A DNA stretch of 64,000 nt, taken from Lyophyllum atratum (taxonomy: Eukaryota; Basidiomycota; Agaricomycetes; Agaricales; Lyophyllaceae). Below are positions 24,101 through 36,737 of this stretch, piece by piece. The translations under genes and the position numbers were made by a program. Location of the stretch: contig JACGCN010000071.1 of the NCBI GenBank assembly GCA_014905825.1, forward strand, positions 1 through 64,000, read 5' to 3'. Numbering within the stretch: the first letter of the stretch is position 1; each line of letters starts with the position of its first letter. The notes beneath the pieces were generated by a model that saw only the letters and a program-made list of their open reading frames with translations, made no database searches and was not told the origin of the DNA.

Positions 24101-25599
24101 ACAAGAACGCCGTCCAGTGGGCCCACGGAGCCCTTCACCTCTGCCCCCAGCGACGACGCCACTTGCCCGACCTTTCCCCCATCTCCCTACCATGGATGTC
24201 GATGATGATGATGATATTGCTGAAAACACGACCTTCAATGCCCCACAGCCTTCGACAACATACTTGCGGCATCATGATATTCCAAGTAGCATTCCACGAA
24301 GTAAACGACAACCATTCTTCCCTACTGGTAACATGGACGCTACACCGAAGGCCGCAGTCCCTCCGTCACCTGCTCCTACTATCATTGAGCCATTATCGAT
24401 CAAGAAGAAGACTTCGGTTCGTAGCAATGCGACCATCGTAGCCTCTCCCACTCCTGTGCGGAAAACCTACACTCGTAACTCTCCACTTGCTCGGAATTCC
24501 TCCCGAGTTGTTTCGCCTCGAAGGGTATCCCCTCAAGTTGGCAAACGCAAGCTACACGCCATGTCAAGTAGTTCCCAGTCAGATGCTGAGATCACTAATA
24601 AGATGCTGCAGCTATCTCAAACTACCCTGGAGGATGTGTGTATTTCCTTTCAAAGCGACCGGGACCTCCAGACTAATGTGTTGTTAGATCGAATCTTCTC
24701 GCCAGACGATCAAGAGAATCAAACTCCAGGTGGATGACTTGCATTCTAGTAATGCTGCTCAGAGCAGTGAAGGCGAATATTCAAGACCATCATCACCCGA
24801 AAAAGAGCTCCTTACTCCCAAGCGACAGTCAGCGGCCATGGTATGACTCTGCTTCTATGTCTAGCCCTTCTTGACACTTAATCTATTGGTTGCAGACAAG
24901 AGCTGCTCAAGAACGCATGGAGGAGATGCGACATTTGATAGGACGCCGACAGCTCGAAGGAGAAACAACGCCACGTACGCGAGCACGCAGTGTTTTTGAC
25001 GGACCAACTCCAGCGGCCTCTTCAGTTAATATGACGCATACTGCCCGTGCTATAGAAGCACTTGTGTTTGAAGCAGACAAAAACCTGGGAAGAGCAGTTT
25101 CTAATCAAGACGCTTTTCGTAATGGCCTCAAGCAGATGTCTGTCGACCTAAAACAGGTTCGTTCGCATTTCATTGACTTTATTCATGCGCTAATATCATC
25201 ATAGAAATCGAATGAGCTTGAGAAAGCCAGGCTAGAACTTCAAAACGCAAAGCGACAAACCGAACTTGTGAAAAGTTTGTTGGCGGACGCTACTGCTGAG
25301 AAGGAAATCATGTACGAGGTAGGAGGACTCTCCGTTGTTCAGCGTCCACGTCTCATGATGATCACGCCAGGCATTCAATGAGGAGCTGGATGGCATGTAC
25401 AACGATGTGAACCTCCCCGATGATGAGGCCTGGGCTGCAATGTCGAAAGATCTCAAGGAGACAAAGGAAGCCCGGAATGCTCTTACGAAGGAAAATTCGT
25501 AAGTTCTTTCGATTCCGATGGCGCCATGGGCTTGACTAATTTTTGGTTAGCCAACTCAAGCTCAGGATAGCAGAGGCAGAAATGCAACGGGATGAGTAG
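21126..25599 (+). CDS. Rho guanine nucleotide exchange factor (DH-PH type)
   Basis: The Dbl-homology domain is clear: SSVINELVTSERSYVKRLQI, EAFLTDLEKMM, RELLMEPVQRIPRYTLLFRT (the helix that contacts Rho-type GTPases) from about 21560 to 22200. A PH-like segment follows (LHCTLFLFDDKLVLVKRP, KGVVDVTDIVATDI). Later parts are a basic Ser-rich linker and C-terminal coiled coils (KSNELEKARLELQNAKRQTE) ending at TAG 25597-25599. ATG 21126 was chosen because its frame runs through AELLWKDLRTVEDFQK, then splices (21237-21291) into a frame that continues in phase to DLTTQRKRALTDSS; the overlapping ATG at 21077 leads out of frame. The intron before DLTTQ is long for this genome (about 120 nt), so the N-terminal model is provisional. 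It activates Rho-family GTPases at the membrane or cytoskeleton; which GTPase cannot be told. Confidence 0.88.
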
Positions 25600-26000
25600 G
25601 TGTTTCTTTTTTGTTTTCCCAGTCAGCTTGTTGACCAACCTTAGATGGGAAGCCTTGCTTCGTACCCATGGCCTTATCCTATGACCTTTCTAGAAATTCG
25701 ATATACCGTTCCTTCATCCCTCTTGGACTTTGTCGAAGCATACTCGCCAGCATATGTATTACTTGAGCATTTCACGCATGGATGTATTTACTAAGGCTTT
25801 CGTTGCCGCTTTCAATTTCATTTCTTATGATCGCTCGAGATCGATGATGAACGAATTGCGTGTTAACAGTGAGAAGATTAATTGAAGAGAGCTGTACGAT
25901 ATGACTGAGGGGGTATCGTATGATAGTATGTGCGGGCTCTTGTGTTACAGTTGTGAATGTCATGTTTGGTTGGAAGTCTACGAATAAAAAAACGATATGG
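25600..26000. other. Spacer between two convergent RhoGEF genes
   Basis: AT-rich 3' flank of both genes. No protein-like frame or repeat seen. Confidence 0.55.
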
Positions 26001-29000
26001 TTAAACTTTCAGACGGTGTAGTATAGATAGATGCCTGGTAGGCCTATGGCTGGTATCCATCTCGGTGGGAGAGTGGCAACGACCTGTAGAAGAAAGGAGC
26101 GATTGTTGTCGCCTTGCCTTGTCGGCGTCTGAACGTCCTGGATCCTCGCAGGGATTAGGGGTGCGAGTCAATGTCATCGGTGCTCCGAAATCTAATGCAG
26201 GCAGCTTTTGTATATCGGGAAGGGTGAATGGTTCCTCGGGGACGTCTGGCGCACTTCGAGTTCGCCGGTGGAGAGTATCTTTGGCCCAGCATCTGATGGA
26301 GCCTGGAATGCGTTTCTTAAATCCGTGGGATTCCGTATCTGATATTTGGGTGTGACCGAGCGAAACGGCGGAAGAAGAGCGTGACTGGAAGAGTCCTTTG
26401 ACGCCGTTCACCAAGGAACGCGAAGTCTTCATGGGGGATTTGGTATCAGGTGTCATTCGTGTCGTTTGATCGGAGCTTCCTTGTGCGGTATGGGTGGAAA
26501 AGATATAAGGCCGAACGGGGCTCTTTGGGGATGAACCCACTGGTGCGGGTGTTGACATGGAGGAGGACGTGGAGAATGGTGACGGCAGACTGCATGAAGG
26601 GGCAGAGAGAGGTGTCCGATGATCACTTTCGGGCATGGCGGCGATGGTTAGAGGCCTAGACTGCCTTCTAGAAATAAGAGATTGACCCGGAGAGGACGAC
26701 TTCTTCGACAGGAGGTCGTTGTCGATGAGGCTTTTGCGCCTTAGTACGCGAACACTTTCATGCCTTGTCAAGCGACTCTTAGCCATGCCAGCCATACTCA
26801 GCCCTGACTGTGACCGTACAAAACCCGCGCGCATGGCCTTAGGTGCCTGGAAGAGCTCTACATCGTTGATGCTGGCGTATGACCGAGCAGTCAAACAAAG
26901 CTGAGAAATGACATCCTGAAGGCCCTGATCAACCCGTGAACGCGCAGAAGCAGAATATCGTCGAATGACAATGGTCTCAGAGTCCGACGACATAGGAGAG
27001 AAGATGCCTTTGACAGATGCCGTTGACGATCTGCGGCTGAGTGGATCCCGGTCCTGCCTCCATGCGAAATCCTGCCTAGGAGACTTCCTCTGCTTTGTGT
27101 CCGTTCCGAAGGCGACGGACGATTCGGTTAGCCCTGGAGGCTCAGTGTTTGGGACACGCTCGGGAATGGATTGGACAGCAGGTAGGGTGTTGACAAGCTC
27201 AAAGAGGCCGTCGTCAAGGGTGGAGGGAATGAGCTCCCCCTTTCCGTCAAATCGTAAGCTGGAGGTGGGTTCGCTTATCCAGGTAGGGTTGTGATTACGT
27301 GACTCTCGAATGGAACTCAGCCATGCGTCCTTCTCTCGCTGACATGCGGCGGCCAGTTCGAATCGATGTTCCTTGGAAGACAGATGAATGGAACAGGGGA
27401 GCATGGCTAGAGCGACAAATCACGATGAGTCAGAGCAATATGATTAAGGGAACAAATACATACCATCCACTTCGTCCACATCGAGGATATCAAAGTCGGC
27501 AAGAGAAAACCAGTACTTAGGCTCATACGTCTTGCCTTTTGAGACCTTCACGAGGATCAGGTAGCCGCCGAGGTAGAGAAACGCCCCTAGGTACTTGGCC
27601 GTGATATTGGAGCCTGATGGTTTAGAGGTGTGGTTGTGTACGACGTCCAGGGAGCCTGCAAGGAGACAAGTGCCAAGCGAGGAAAGGAAAGGCTGGGTCA
27701 AGATTTGAAATGATGAATACAGAGATGACATTTGTGACATGGCTGGACTGGCGAGGGATATCCTCGAAGAAATGAGGGCAGACTGCATTGCAACATCTTG
27801 ACGGTGACGAGCTTCGTCCACAGCACCAGCAACATGCTTCATGGCTTGCGTGGCACTTTCCACGACAACGTCTACATCCAGACGGGGAAGAGCAGGGAAG
27901 AGCGAGCGTATGGATTTACCAAGCTTCAGCTGGTCGAGTATCAGGGGATACTTGCAGATCCTCTGTACAGGCTTGATCATGTAGTCGATGAATGCGAGCC
28001 GTCCGCTTTTCTCCCTGCGCGCTACTTCGGTGGGGAATGCTAGGCCCTCCTTGGGTGGTATATTGCTCGCCCGGGAATGCAGGGTACGGACGGCACCTTC
28101 GATAGACGACATAGACGCGGCCCGACTTCTGTTCTTGGTCAGAACGACGTTAATGGGTGTGTCGTGCTCTTCCGGAATGACGGTCTCTGAGGGATCAGGA
28201 GCGGTGGCCGTACAGAGCTCCAGCTCGCTAACAAGGGAGGAACAGCGTTGCTCGAAAGCATCCCACTCAAGGGGGTGCTGGGACGTAACCTTTCTGATAA
28301 GGTCAAGAGCTTCTGGATGGCCGGCACAAAAAGATTGATAGGAAGCGAACCGCGAGGCCTAATACTGCGTTGAATAACCAGTGATATGAGCATAAGCAAG
28401 GGGGGCGTACCTCAGTGGCGAACTTCGTCGAGACGACGCGAATTGCGGCATCCGTGTTCTGTAGAGCTTGGCTATGTGTTTTCTCCAAGTCTTCCGACCG
28501 CTGACACGCCGCCATATCGAAACCAAGGGGATTCATGTCTGCCCGGAGTTCCCGCACGAACTGCTCGTGAAGCTGGAGGATCTCTTCTGCATTTCGTGTC
28601 AGTAGCTCTACTTCCTGGCTGGTGAACAGATATCGCTGGGTAGATTTGTGTGACTCCTTTGTTTGAGATGAACTGGGAGACTGCGAGGCCGAGGAATCGG
28701 AGATAGTGACAGACGAAGCCGAAAGGGCAACCGCGTGTATATGGGTGTAAGAGTTGACCCAAGGACTTGACGTAAATGACGACGAAGCGCGACTAAAGGT
28801 GGTCGAGGGCGGCGGCCGGCAAACAAGGGTCGGAAGGATACGAAGGTAGACCTAAATAACGCATGTCAGCAAATAAGGGTAGACTCAGGGAAAAATACAG
28901 ACTGTGACTAATGCCCTCAAGTCTAACAGGTAGCCGACCTCGGTATCAAGGAGCTCTTTGAGAGCATGATACTTCCGAATATCATCTTTTGCCTTCCCGG

Positions 29001-29811
29001 AATTCCTGGACTCGTCTGAGTCGTTGTCGCTCCAACTTCCTTCAACACTCGCGTCTTCGTTCATCCGCTCCGGGCTGTCCGTCATGCAAGGAGTGCTGTC
29101 CTCTGGATCTGTGCAAGCATCGTTCGGAATGTGGAAGAGCGGTTTTGAACGGGGTAACAGAGGTCCCTTTGGTGTTGAACTACTTTCAGTCGCGTCGCTC
29201 GACGTCGCGACCAAATTTCCCCGGCAGGATGTGAGGTCGGCAAAGCTGTCACGACCATGAAATCTCTGTGAGCGAGAGGATGTACTGGTTGGAGGCCGCT
29301 GTGGCATTGAAGATACCGAATGGGAGCGTTTCATGATATAACCTGTCTCATGTGGAAAGGTCGAGGCAGGGAACGAGGCCGATGGCAAAAGCGGTGATGT
29401 TAAGCGTGTCGAAGAGGTGACGGAGCGCCTAACCATCTTGGGCGGTGGCGTTGGCGGCGTAGATATCCACGTGGGGGGAGAAGATACTCGGCAAGATAAA
29501 CTAGAAGGCGAGCTGGGCGCCGTGGTATAATCCTCGAGGCTCCTAAGGACTGCCTCTTCTGAAAGTGGTTCCTGTCGAGAGACAGATGTGGTTGGAGTAC
29601 AAACGGGCGATGCAGAGATGGAAGGGAGGGGTAGGAAACCTCCTATAGCGAATTTGCGAGGGCTATCCGCCGAAATCGGAAGGGAACTATTCGCTAGAGT
29701 CGCCCCCGATAGTCGGCGGGTCATTCTGCGCGAGAGGATGGTCGGCGCGGTGACTCCGGGTAGTCGACGCAGATCCAACAAGTCCGAAGATGGCGCTACC
29801 ATGTAATCCAT
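26001..29811 (-). CDS. Second RhoGEF (DH-PH domain), distinct from its neighbour
   Basis: The protein of about 1,190 residues starts with some 250 Ser/Pro/Thr-rich residues. The DH domain begins KYHALKELLDTEVGYLLDLR and continues through EEILQLHEQFVRELRADMNP to SGRLAFIDYMIKPVQRICKY, the conserved C-terminal helix. A PH domain follows (KYLGAFLYLGGYLILVKVSK, KYWFSLADFDILDV, LPCSIHLSSKEHRFELAAAC ending EKDAWLSSIRES). The C-terminal 400 residues are Ser-rich and basic. Introns lie near 28862-28910, 28362-28411 and 27407-27461. It is not a recent copy of the 21-25.6 kb RhoGEF: outside the DH signature helix the two do not look alike. A second ATG three codons in is an equally good start. Confidence 0.9.
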
Positions 29812-30871
29812 GGCAGGAGCGCACGCTTCCAGTCACCTCGGGCACCAACGAGCCGACTGGAGCAGACCTGCCAACTACTGCGAGTGAGAAAGGTAGGGGT
29901 ATGAAAAAGAAGCAGACAAAACACACGATCTTGGTAGTGTGAAAGGGAAGGAACAACAGCCTTAGCCAGGGGTATGGACAACCCGCTTTGCGGGTTGTAA
30001 CCAGTGTGGTGGTGGTATGGGGACGAGGGAGAAGGGGAGGAGGCACGAGAAGGGGATGGCAGTACGTTATAAAGGCGAGCTATCTCAGACTACCGTGGCG
30101 GAGATTTCACGTCTCCTCCGCGTCAGACCGTGGTTTTGCTAAAACATGGAAGGTTTCAAACCAATTATTGTAGCTCTCGCACCAGCGTTTCGTCGCAAAC
30201 TCCCAGGTACCCTCGATATCAATGAAATTATGAAAGCGATATTACAACAACACCACTTTCATCCACAGCGCTTACGGCGCCGCGCCAGGGACTGTTCATG
30301 CCGCTCACGCATGCCCTCGAGTCTAGCCCCTGTGCTCACGCTTGATGATGCCATCCAAAACATAATCATCCCAAACTCCTTTCACGAGCAACGCGTGTCT
30401 CAGACATCCGTGCCTTCAATCGTGCTGTCAGTACTGGGATAAGGTGGTCGATGACGACCTTTGCGGGATTAATATTTCTTCATGGGGTTGTGGGTAAACC
30501 AAATTGCGCCCGAGCACCAAATCAGGCAGCATCAGGAACGGGAGGTAGATGACGATTCGGATGATGAGGGATGATGCTGTTATTTTCGTTCGTATATACG
30601 GGTCATGTGGTCCCTTGTTATCGCTATTTATAACAGCGCTGCATTAACCAGTCCCATACATACTACCAGAGAACGCTCACCGTCATGACGGAAGCAAAAT
30701 TAGAAGAGTCGCGACCTTGCCAATGGGCACCGCAACCTAGAGCAGGCAACGCCGAGCGCCCGATCACTATCGATGGATGTCCAACGTTTAGACTCTTGCC
30801 TTACCTGCGTCAGCTTTGACTCACCGGGTCCACACCAAGCGAATCTGTGAACAAACAACATTGAGAAAACT
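29812..30871. other. One-kilobase intergenic region
   Basis: This is the longest gene-free gap in the window. It contains the leader of the RhoGEF gene (near 29830-30000) and the 3' flank of the GRR1-like gene. A 98-residue frame at 30146-30442 exists but has no recognisable motif or family feel. I see no RNA gene. Confidence 0.45.
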
Positions 30872-32394
30872 CTAGTAGAGATCGAGTCTGTCGTCGGATC
30901 GGGGCACAAAAGGGATGTTCTGGGATTCAGCATCGCGCCTACGCTGATCTTCTTTGTCCAAGAATTTGCGAAGACCATAGACATTGTCACCGCTGAACAC
31001 CCGGAAAGCGGCTTGCTGGTCACTATCGTAAGTCTAGCCATACACGTCAGAGCCAGCTGTACTTCGATGCAGTCGGTATGTACATACAGCCGGTGGAGGA
31101 TCCGAAAATCGCTGAATCCCACTCCTTTTGAACGAGGGGATACCGGTTGCGGTGAGGTGCTGCAGGTTCCTCCGCTTCCTTAGAAGGAGATGCATAGCAT
31201 CGAGAGAAAGCCGGTCGCAGTACGAGAGATGAAGGCGCTCTAGGCACTCCGCGTGTTCAGCGATGGAAAAGATAGCGATGTCCGTAAGTTTTTGTACCCG
31301 CACCAAGCTCAGCCGGCGGAGGCCCTTCAGGGCAGCGAACTCGAACACGGACATATCTGTTAGATTGCGGCAAACTTTATAGGAGGGGGTGAATCGATTT
31401 CAGAAGTGATACGAGCCTCAGAAATTGAAGCTTACAAGCTACGTCCACACATCGAAGGTTCCAGCATGACCGGGCAACCTTAACAACTGCACGATCCGTG
31501 ATATTGTGGACGTGTGCTAGCATCAACACGTCAAGATGCTCTCCGAGGTTGCAGATAGATTCCAAAGCCCGGTCCGTCAGCATCGTGCATCCCGAAAGGA
31601 TTAAGCTTTGAATCTTTGGTGCATGGTTCACAATACCATCTACGGCGTCATCGGTGATCTTACAGGACGTCAAATCCAGTACCCGCAGATTCTCGGCAGT
31701 GTGGCGTAAGATGAGGGGCGGCAGCTTATCTATCCATGTGACAGGCCGCGGTGGCAATGGCTTCTCGTCTTCACTATCTAGAAGCTCGGGCTCTAATGTT
31801 GATGGAAAGGACTTGTCTGTTAGGAGTGGACAGCGAGCTAATCGAAGGGTGCGCAATTTCCTAAATCCCGATTAGGTATGAGGGGTATCTGCCGTAATGA
31901 TAGGCTCACCTGGAGAACGACCAGATATCCCTCGCTGATAAGGGCGTAAGCAGAGAAAGGTCACAAAGTTCGAGTTCGACAAGACGTGAGCAAGTTTTCG
32001 CAATAGCCGATACGGAAGGGTCAGTAATACCGGTGACTCCGTTCAACTGAATCCATTGCAGTGGAAGTGATTTGTTTGACAGTTCGAAAACGCCAACGTC
32101 GGTAACCTGGTCACATCCAGTCAAATTAATGCCTTGCAGGTTTATCGCCTCCCCTGCGAGGATAACAATTGTCCTGTCGGTGACGTCGGGGGCGCCGCAG
32201 AGGACGACAGTTTCCAGATGAGGACAAGCGCCAAGCGTTGAAGCGAGTTGGTCATCTGTTATAGGTGGTTCACTTGGTCTCTGGATAACTAGATGTCTAA
32301 CACGCCGGTATTCTTCTTCCATGGGTAAGCGATCAACGATTGTAATCATGTCTTCATGGAACGATGAGGCTTCTTCGGCGTCCAGTTCGTACAT
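30872..32394 (-). CDS. GRR1-like leucine-rich-repeat protein without an F-box
   Basis: About 450 residues in four exons. The repeats are of the cysteine-containing LRR class seen in GRR1: LQGINLTGCDQVTDVGVFEL, LRVLDLTSCKITDDAVDGIV, IQSLILSGCTMLTDRALESI, LERLHLSYCDRLSLDAMHLL. The C-terminal exon (YDSDQQAAFRVFSGDNVYGL) matches the segment of the GRR1 gene at 49-52 kb that reads FNSTQQSSFCVYSGKGVSQL. Two introns sit at the same positions as in GRR1: before the block LTDMSVFE, and after the DPP of the last repeat. The first ATG (32394) lies inside the region equivalent to the start of the GRR1 repeats. No F-box is found upstream before the next gene, so it cannot bind Skp1 in the usual way. It may be a truncated paralogue with a dominant-negative or new role (inference). 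Confidence 0.85.
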
Positions 32395-32668
32395 TTCGAA
32401 GGGTATAGAGTGGTATTAACTTTGAGGTATATGGCACTGTGGGATGTCAGCGGTTGCTACAGTCTCATGTCCTAAGATACTCACATGGGGCTGCGATGAA
32501 AGCTGGCGGAGTTGAGGATTCAAAAATTTGCTCGACAGTGCTAGAAATTGCATGGGTCCATCATCATCAACACGCGCCAAAAGTACATACCGCCCGTGGG
32601 TAATATCACTATCACTATCACTACATAAACATCACGCGACCGTGACTGGCAACTACCGCGACGACAAC

Positions 32669-33006
32669 ATGTCTTCCTCGACATCCACTACCTCGACTCG
32701 CACAGCTCGGCCTTCGCACCCAACACCTAACCAACAGTCCCTTTCGGACTCTACGAGCCGTATCCCAGTCACACCTGCTGTCCTTCGTTCCATATTTGCA
32801 TCCTCACGAACTCCGCACGAGGAGCGTTCCATTTCTCGCGTTGCGTTCTTCCGGTATTTTGTGCAATAACCTTCGTACTCGTGACACCCCTCATTTTTTC
32901 TTATCTTAGGTTTGCTGGGTTTCTGCTCAGCTGTGTTGGGATAAGCCTAGCTGCTGCGAGAGGACGCGGGATCAAAACCGGTGCCGCCCTTCTTGGTGTT
33001 GTTTAA
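32669..33006 (+). CDS. Small single-pass membrane protein, unknown function
   Basis: Two exons encode about 95 residues. The N-terminus is Ser/Thr-rich (MSSSTSTTSTRTARPSHPTP), followed by PVTPAVLRSIFASSRTPHEE. After an intron (donor near 32852, acceptor at about 32910) comes a hydrophobic helix, FAGFLLSCVGISLAAARGRG, and a short tail ending LLGVV. The splice is canonical and keeps the frame, which supports a real gene. I do not recognise the family. It is divergent from the GRR1-like gene. Confidence 0.6.
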
Positions 33007-33136
33007 AACTCCATTTATCGACTTGAAATTCTTCCTTGGTCTTACGGGAAAAGAAGTTAGATTCAAGCAACTACACGACATCATAGAATATCCAACATCC
33101 CAGAATTATAATATGTATCACAGTTCATAAGAAGAT

Positions 33137-36100
33137 TCAGAACAAGTCCACCAGTTGCCGTTCAGGAGAAATCACAGCGACAGCTTTACTAGAAAGATCG
33201 AAAACCTCACCCCCATCATATGCGACCATATCCACCGCACCTTGGTTTTCGTCGTCAACTTCCCGGACACCCAAAAGCTTCGGCAGGTTCGTGTAGGCCA
33301 GTGCATGCATCTCCCGCTGGTTGATTCTCCCATTAGATTCAAGGACGGCCTGGAAGTCTCGTGAGCTTGAGCGGCGCATATGAGAGACTAATCACAGCTG
33401 ACCCATTGAATGTCAAAACGCGTATTACGCGCTTCCCAGGCTTCTCGTACCCCAAGCCCCACAACTACACCGTGGTGCATGAGTTTGACCAAAGCGGTGT
33501 CGTTCGTCAATGGTGGACCAGGCAAACTGGAAATTACATCTTGTCAGCACTTTTTTGCGTATCTGGAGAACCCATGATTACATTCTTCGTTGGTCCCAGG
33601 TGGAAGGGAAGGGTCTAACTGGCCGCAAAATGACACCTACACCCGCATCCGCTGTAAACAGAGGGTGAATACCGCCGACGCTAGCTAGGAAAATTAGTCG
33701 CACCAATCTCTTTTGCCAGCAGATGCGCTTCAGATGCGCCGCTGAACACCATACGCATCCTCGAGCCAATTCTATCTTCCACCTCGATCTTCAAAATTAA
33801 CAACGTGGCCATGATATCAACATTCTCCACCTCGATTACTAACGGCACCACCCCCTGTCGCGAAGTGGGTCAGTGGAGGTGTTCACGATAAATGATGATG
33901 TGCATACCTCCGCAGCTTGCCTGAACCAGTACCCCGTTTCCTTGTCCTGTGTCTCCCATCCGAACAGCAGCCGCCTCAATGCCACTATTTGCGTACTTAC
34001 ACTGACCCCCTTGCCCGTCAGAGGATGAGGTCGTCCCACATGGATGTGCAACGCAGCTATATCCTGGACAATGGCCCCTCGCTCCATAGCATGTGCGGAA
34101 CCCGTGCGGAAAGTTGCAGACAGACCAGAAATGACGTGTGCACCGGTGCCGTCCAAATAGTAGGCTTTGGCCAAAGATGAAGTCGCGAGTGTGATCCCAG
34201 AGCGGTATGCTATTCTGTTATATCCTTGTCAAATTGCAATTGTTGAGCGGACTTTGGGCGACGTACAATGCATTACGTGTACCAAACCTTAGAGCGTCCA
34301 TAGCTCTTACGACGGCACCAGAGTCATCAAGAATATCTGGAACATTGCGAGCAAATGCGTCGTATGGTTTGCCGTCACCAGTGGAAGGTTCTCCAGCGAT
34401 CTCTTCAAGCCCTAAAGGTGATCCATAGGTCATGAGACCAGGCGAGATGGAGCCACCGTGCAGGTCAACAATGTCTGCAGCGTCGAAAGATGCCAGACCA
34501 CAAGACGTTCCAATACAGGACATTTGCCCGTTCTCGACGACGACGGCGCCCAGCTGGTCCTGAGATTTCGCGATGAACGCTTCCTGGACATCGTCATTCG
34601 ATTTTCTTGTCCAAACTGTCTTGACGTTGGAGAAGATGATCGTATCCTTCTTCTGCTTGGGTTGGAGCGGAGGAAGGCCTTCCCACTTGAGGGCTTCCTT
34701 CCTTTCCTTGTCCCAGTTCGGCACATCTGGCTGCTCTCTCCATTCGCCGTCTTCCTTTCCCTTCCCTACCTCAATTCTGGTAGGGGTGTCGGTCTTGGAA
34801 GGTACTGGAATCTGGAGTATTCCGTCAATCCATACTTTGACGGGCGTAGCACCCAGTTGGAGCGGGTGCGAGTCCCACAGGACAACATCTGCGTCGGCGC
34901 CTTCTCTTAGGAACCCAATTCGATGAGAGAGTCCTGCAATCTTTGCGGGAGTAGACGTCACCGCAGCGAGTGATAAATTTGCCGGAAGGCTGAAATAGTG
35001 AGCTTGCTGTGCCTCATATAATAGGTATCGAGAGTTGATGACAGGGTGGTCCGACTATGTTTGACTTTAGTGATGATTGGACAAAAGCTTCACCGCGCGG
35101 ATTTACCTTCATGATGACTGGAATGCCTGCATCAGCGAGGACTCTTGGAGCAAATTCTGACCCTCGGAAAGATTCGCGTGTGTATCTGGATGCACGGTGA
35201 GCTTATATCCACCGATAGATAGATACACACACCCACCGATGATTGGTTGCAAACAAGGCTACTCCGGGAGCGCCTCCCCATGTTTTCTTCAGCAGTTCTG
35301 GGACTAGCCACGCCTCGGATGCATGATGGAACGAAGCGATCGGAAACTGGAACTCAATCCCCAACTATTCACGCAAAATATGAGTGACTAATCGAGAGAC
35401 CCAGGAGTCATATACACACCCGGACTATATCGTCCAGATCCACAACCTCATGGCAATGATTCGATATCTGCACGAACATTCAACAAGGCCTGTGAAAAAA
35501 TGTATCAAGGTCCATACCTTAACCTTTCCCCGCAGCACATCGACTAGCGCCTCCCATTTGAGGCTTTCGGGGAACTCACTACCAGCAATGTCCCAAAGAC
35601 CTGCTTCAGCTTTTGCGCAAAACGCATCCTGAGCAAACTTGATTTTGCGTGCTTCGTTGTAAGCAGAACGTAGCGACCACATCGTGTCCATCCGATTTCC
35701 ATATCGACGGGTGTTCTCGCCGCAAGCTTGCCTGGAGGAACAGCTGTCACCTAAGAGAAAGACAATGAGAGTATCCTCAATGCTTACTGCAAATATCGCC
35801 AGCGAACACCCTTATCCTGAGATTTACCCCCGGTAAATGAATGCGGTGGTTCTATGATCATCGAGGACGGGGAGCCTTCAGAGGTTTTGCGAAGTTTGAT
35901 CATAAATGCTTGTCCGCCTGTCAAGATAGGTTAGAAGAAAGGCGACAAGGCAACTGAAAAGCACTGACCGATTGCATTTCCACTGCCAGGAAGCACTTGC
36001 GCAGATGTTATGCCCCCCGCAATCGAAAGTTCGAAAGAATCGTCATGAGTGTTGAATCCGTCAATGCTCCGGAGCCACGGTACAACAGGCCCATGCACAG

Positions 36101-36737
36101 AATTTAGGTCGTATGCCCCTATATGGTATAGAATTAGCATGTAGCTTTCCACAGAGCTGATAGGCAAATGAAAACCTGCGGAGACGGGCGCGCTCAAAAC
36201 ACCAAGATGGGAATGAAGATCCACTAAACGCGTAAAATCAGTCTCATGCTTGAGAATAGTGATAGACGTGTCCTCACCAAGACCTGGCGTGACCCATGCT
36301 CCTTTGGCATCCACCACTGTAACATTCGGCGCCCCAAGAAGGTACCGCGGGACTTTCCCTATGCTCTTGACAATTCCTTTGTCCAGGAAGATATTTCCAT
36401 GGATCACCACGCTTCCGTTGTTCTCTCCCGTGAAGATCATTGCATTTTTTATCAGAGTTGCGTTTGTTCCCCGCTCGTACCGGTCTGATTCCTCACGAGA
36501 GTAGAAATCCTCAGAAGGTCCAGGAGTAGCCTTAAGGGACATGCATTGAGCTAGAATTTCCTGCGCGTTGACGGGCACATTCTGGATGCTGGAGGACGCG
36601 TGAAGACGAGTTGATAATATCGTCGATGTCGATGTCCAAATTGCCAGGGTGGAAGCTATAGCAAGCAGAGCAACTAGAGTTGGCACCGACCTTGACGACG
36701 GGAATATGTTTGGCAATCGCGCCTTAGAAGAAGCCAT
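33137..36737 (-). CDS. Membrane-anchored tandem amidohydrolase (CE9-type annotation)
   Basis: A protein of roughly 900 residues with an N-terminal membrane anchor (VPTLVALLAIASTLAIWTS). The first amidohydrolase half has NATLIKNAMIFTGENNGSVV, the metal motif VDLHSHLG (after an intron that joins TPGL to VDLH), SIAGGITSAQVLPGSGNAIG, the later metal ligands FHHASEAW and KSDHPVINSR, and the closing ADADVVLWDSHPLQLGATP. A second, similar half follows: TIIFSNVKTVWTRK, VDLHGGSISPGLMTYGSPLG, GTGAHVISGLSATFRTGSAH. In it the HxH pair is replaced by TYGSPLG. Such proteins are often annotated as carbohydrate esterase family 9 in basidiomycetes, but the substrate is not known. MASSKARL (36737) was preferred over an upstream ATG because the anchor follows directly. 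An acidic or extracytoplasmic site of action is inferred from the anchor. Confidence 0.88.

Noticed and set aside
30146..30442. Open frame of 98 codons in the large gap
   Set aside because: Lacks known motifs, splice context and protein-like composition; likely chance.
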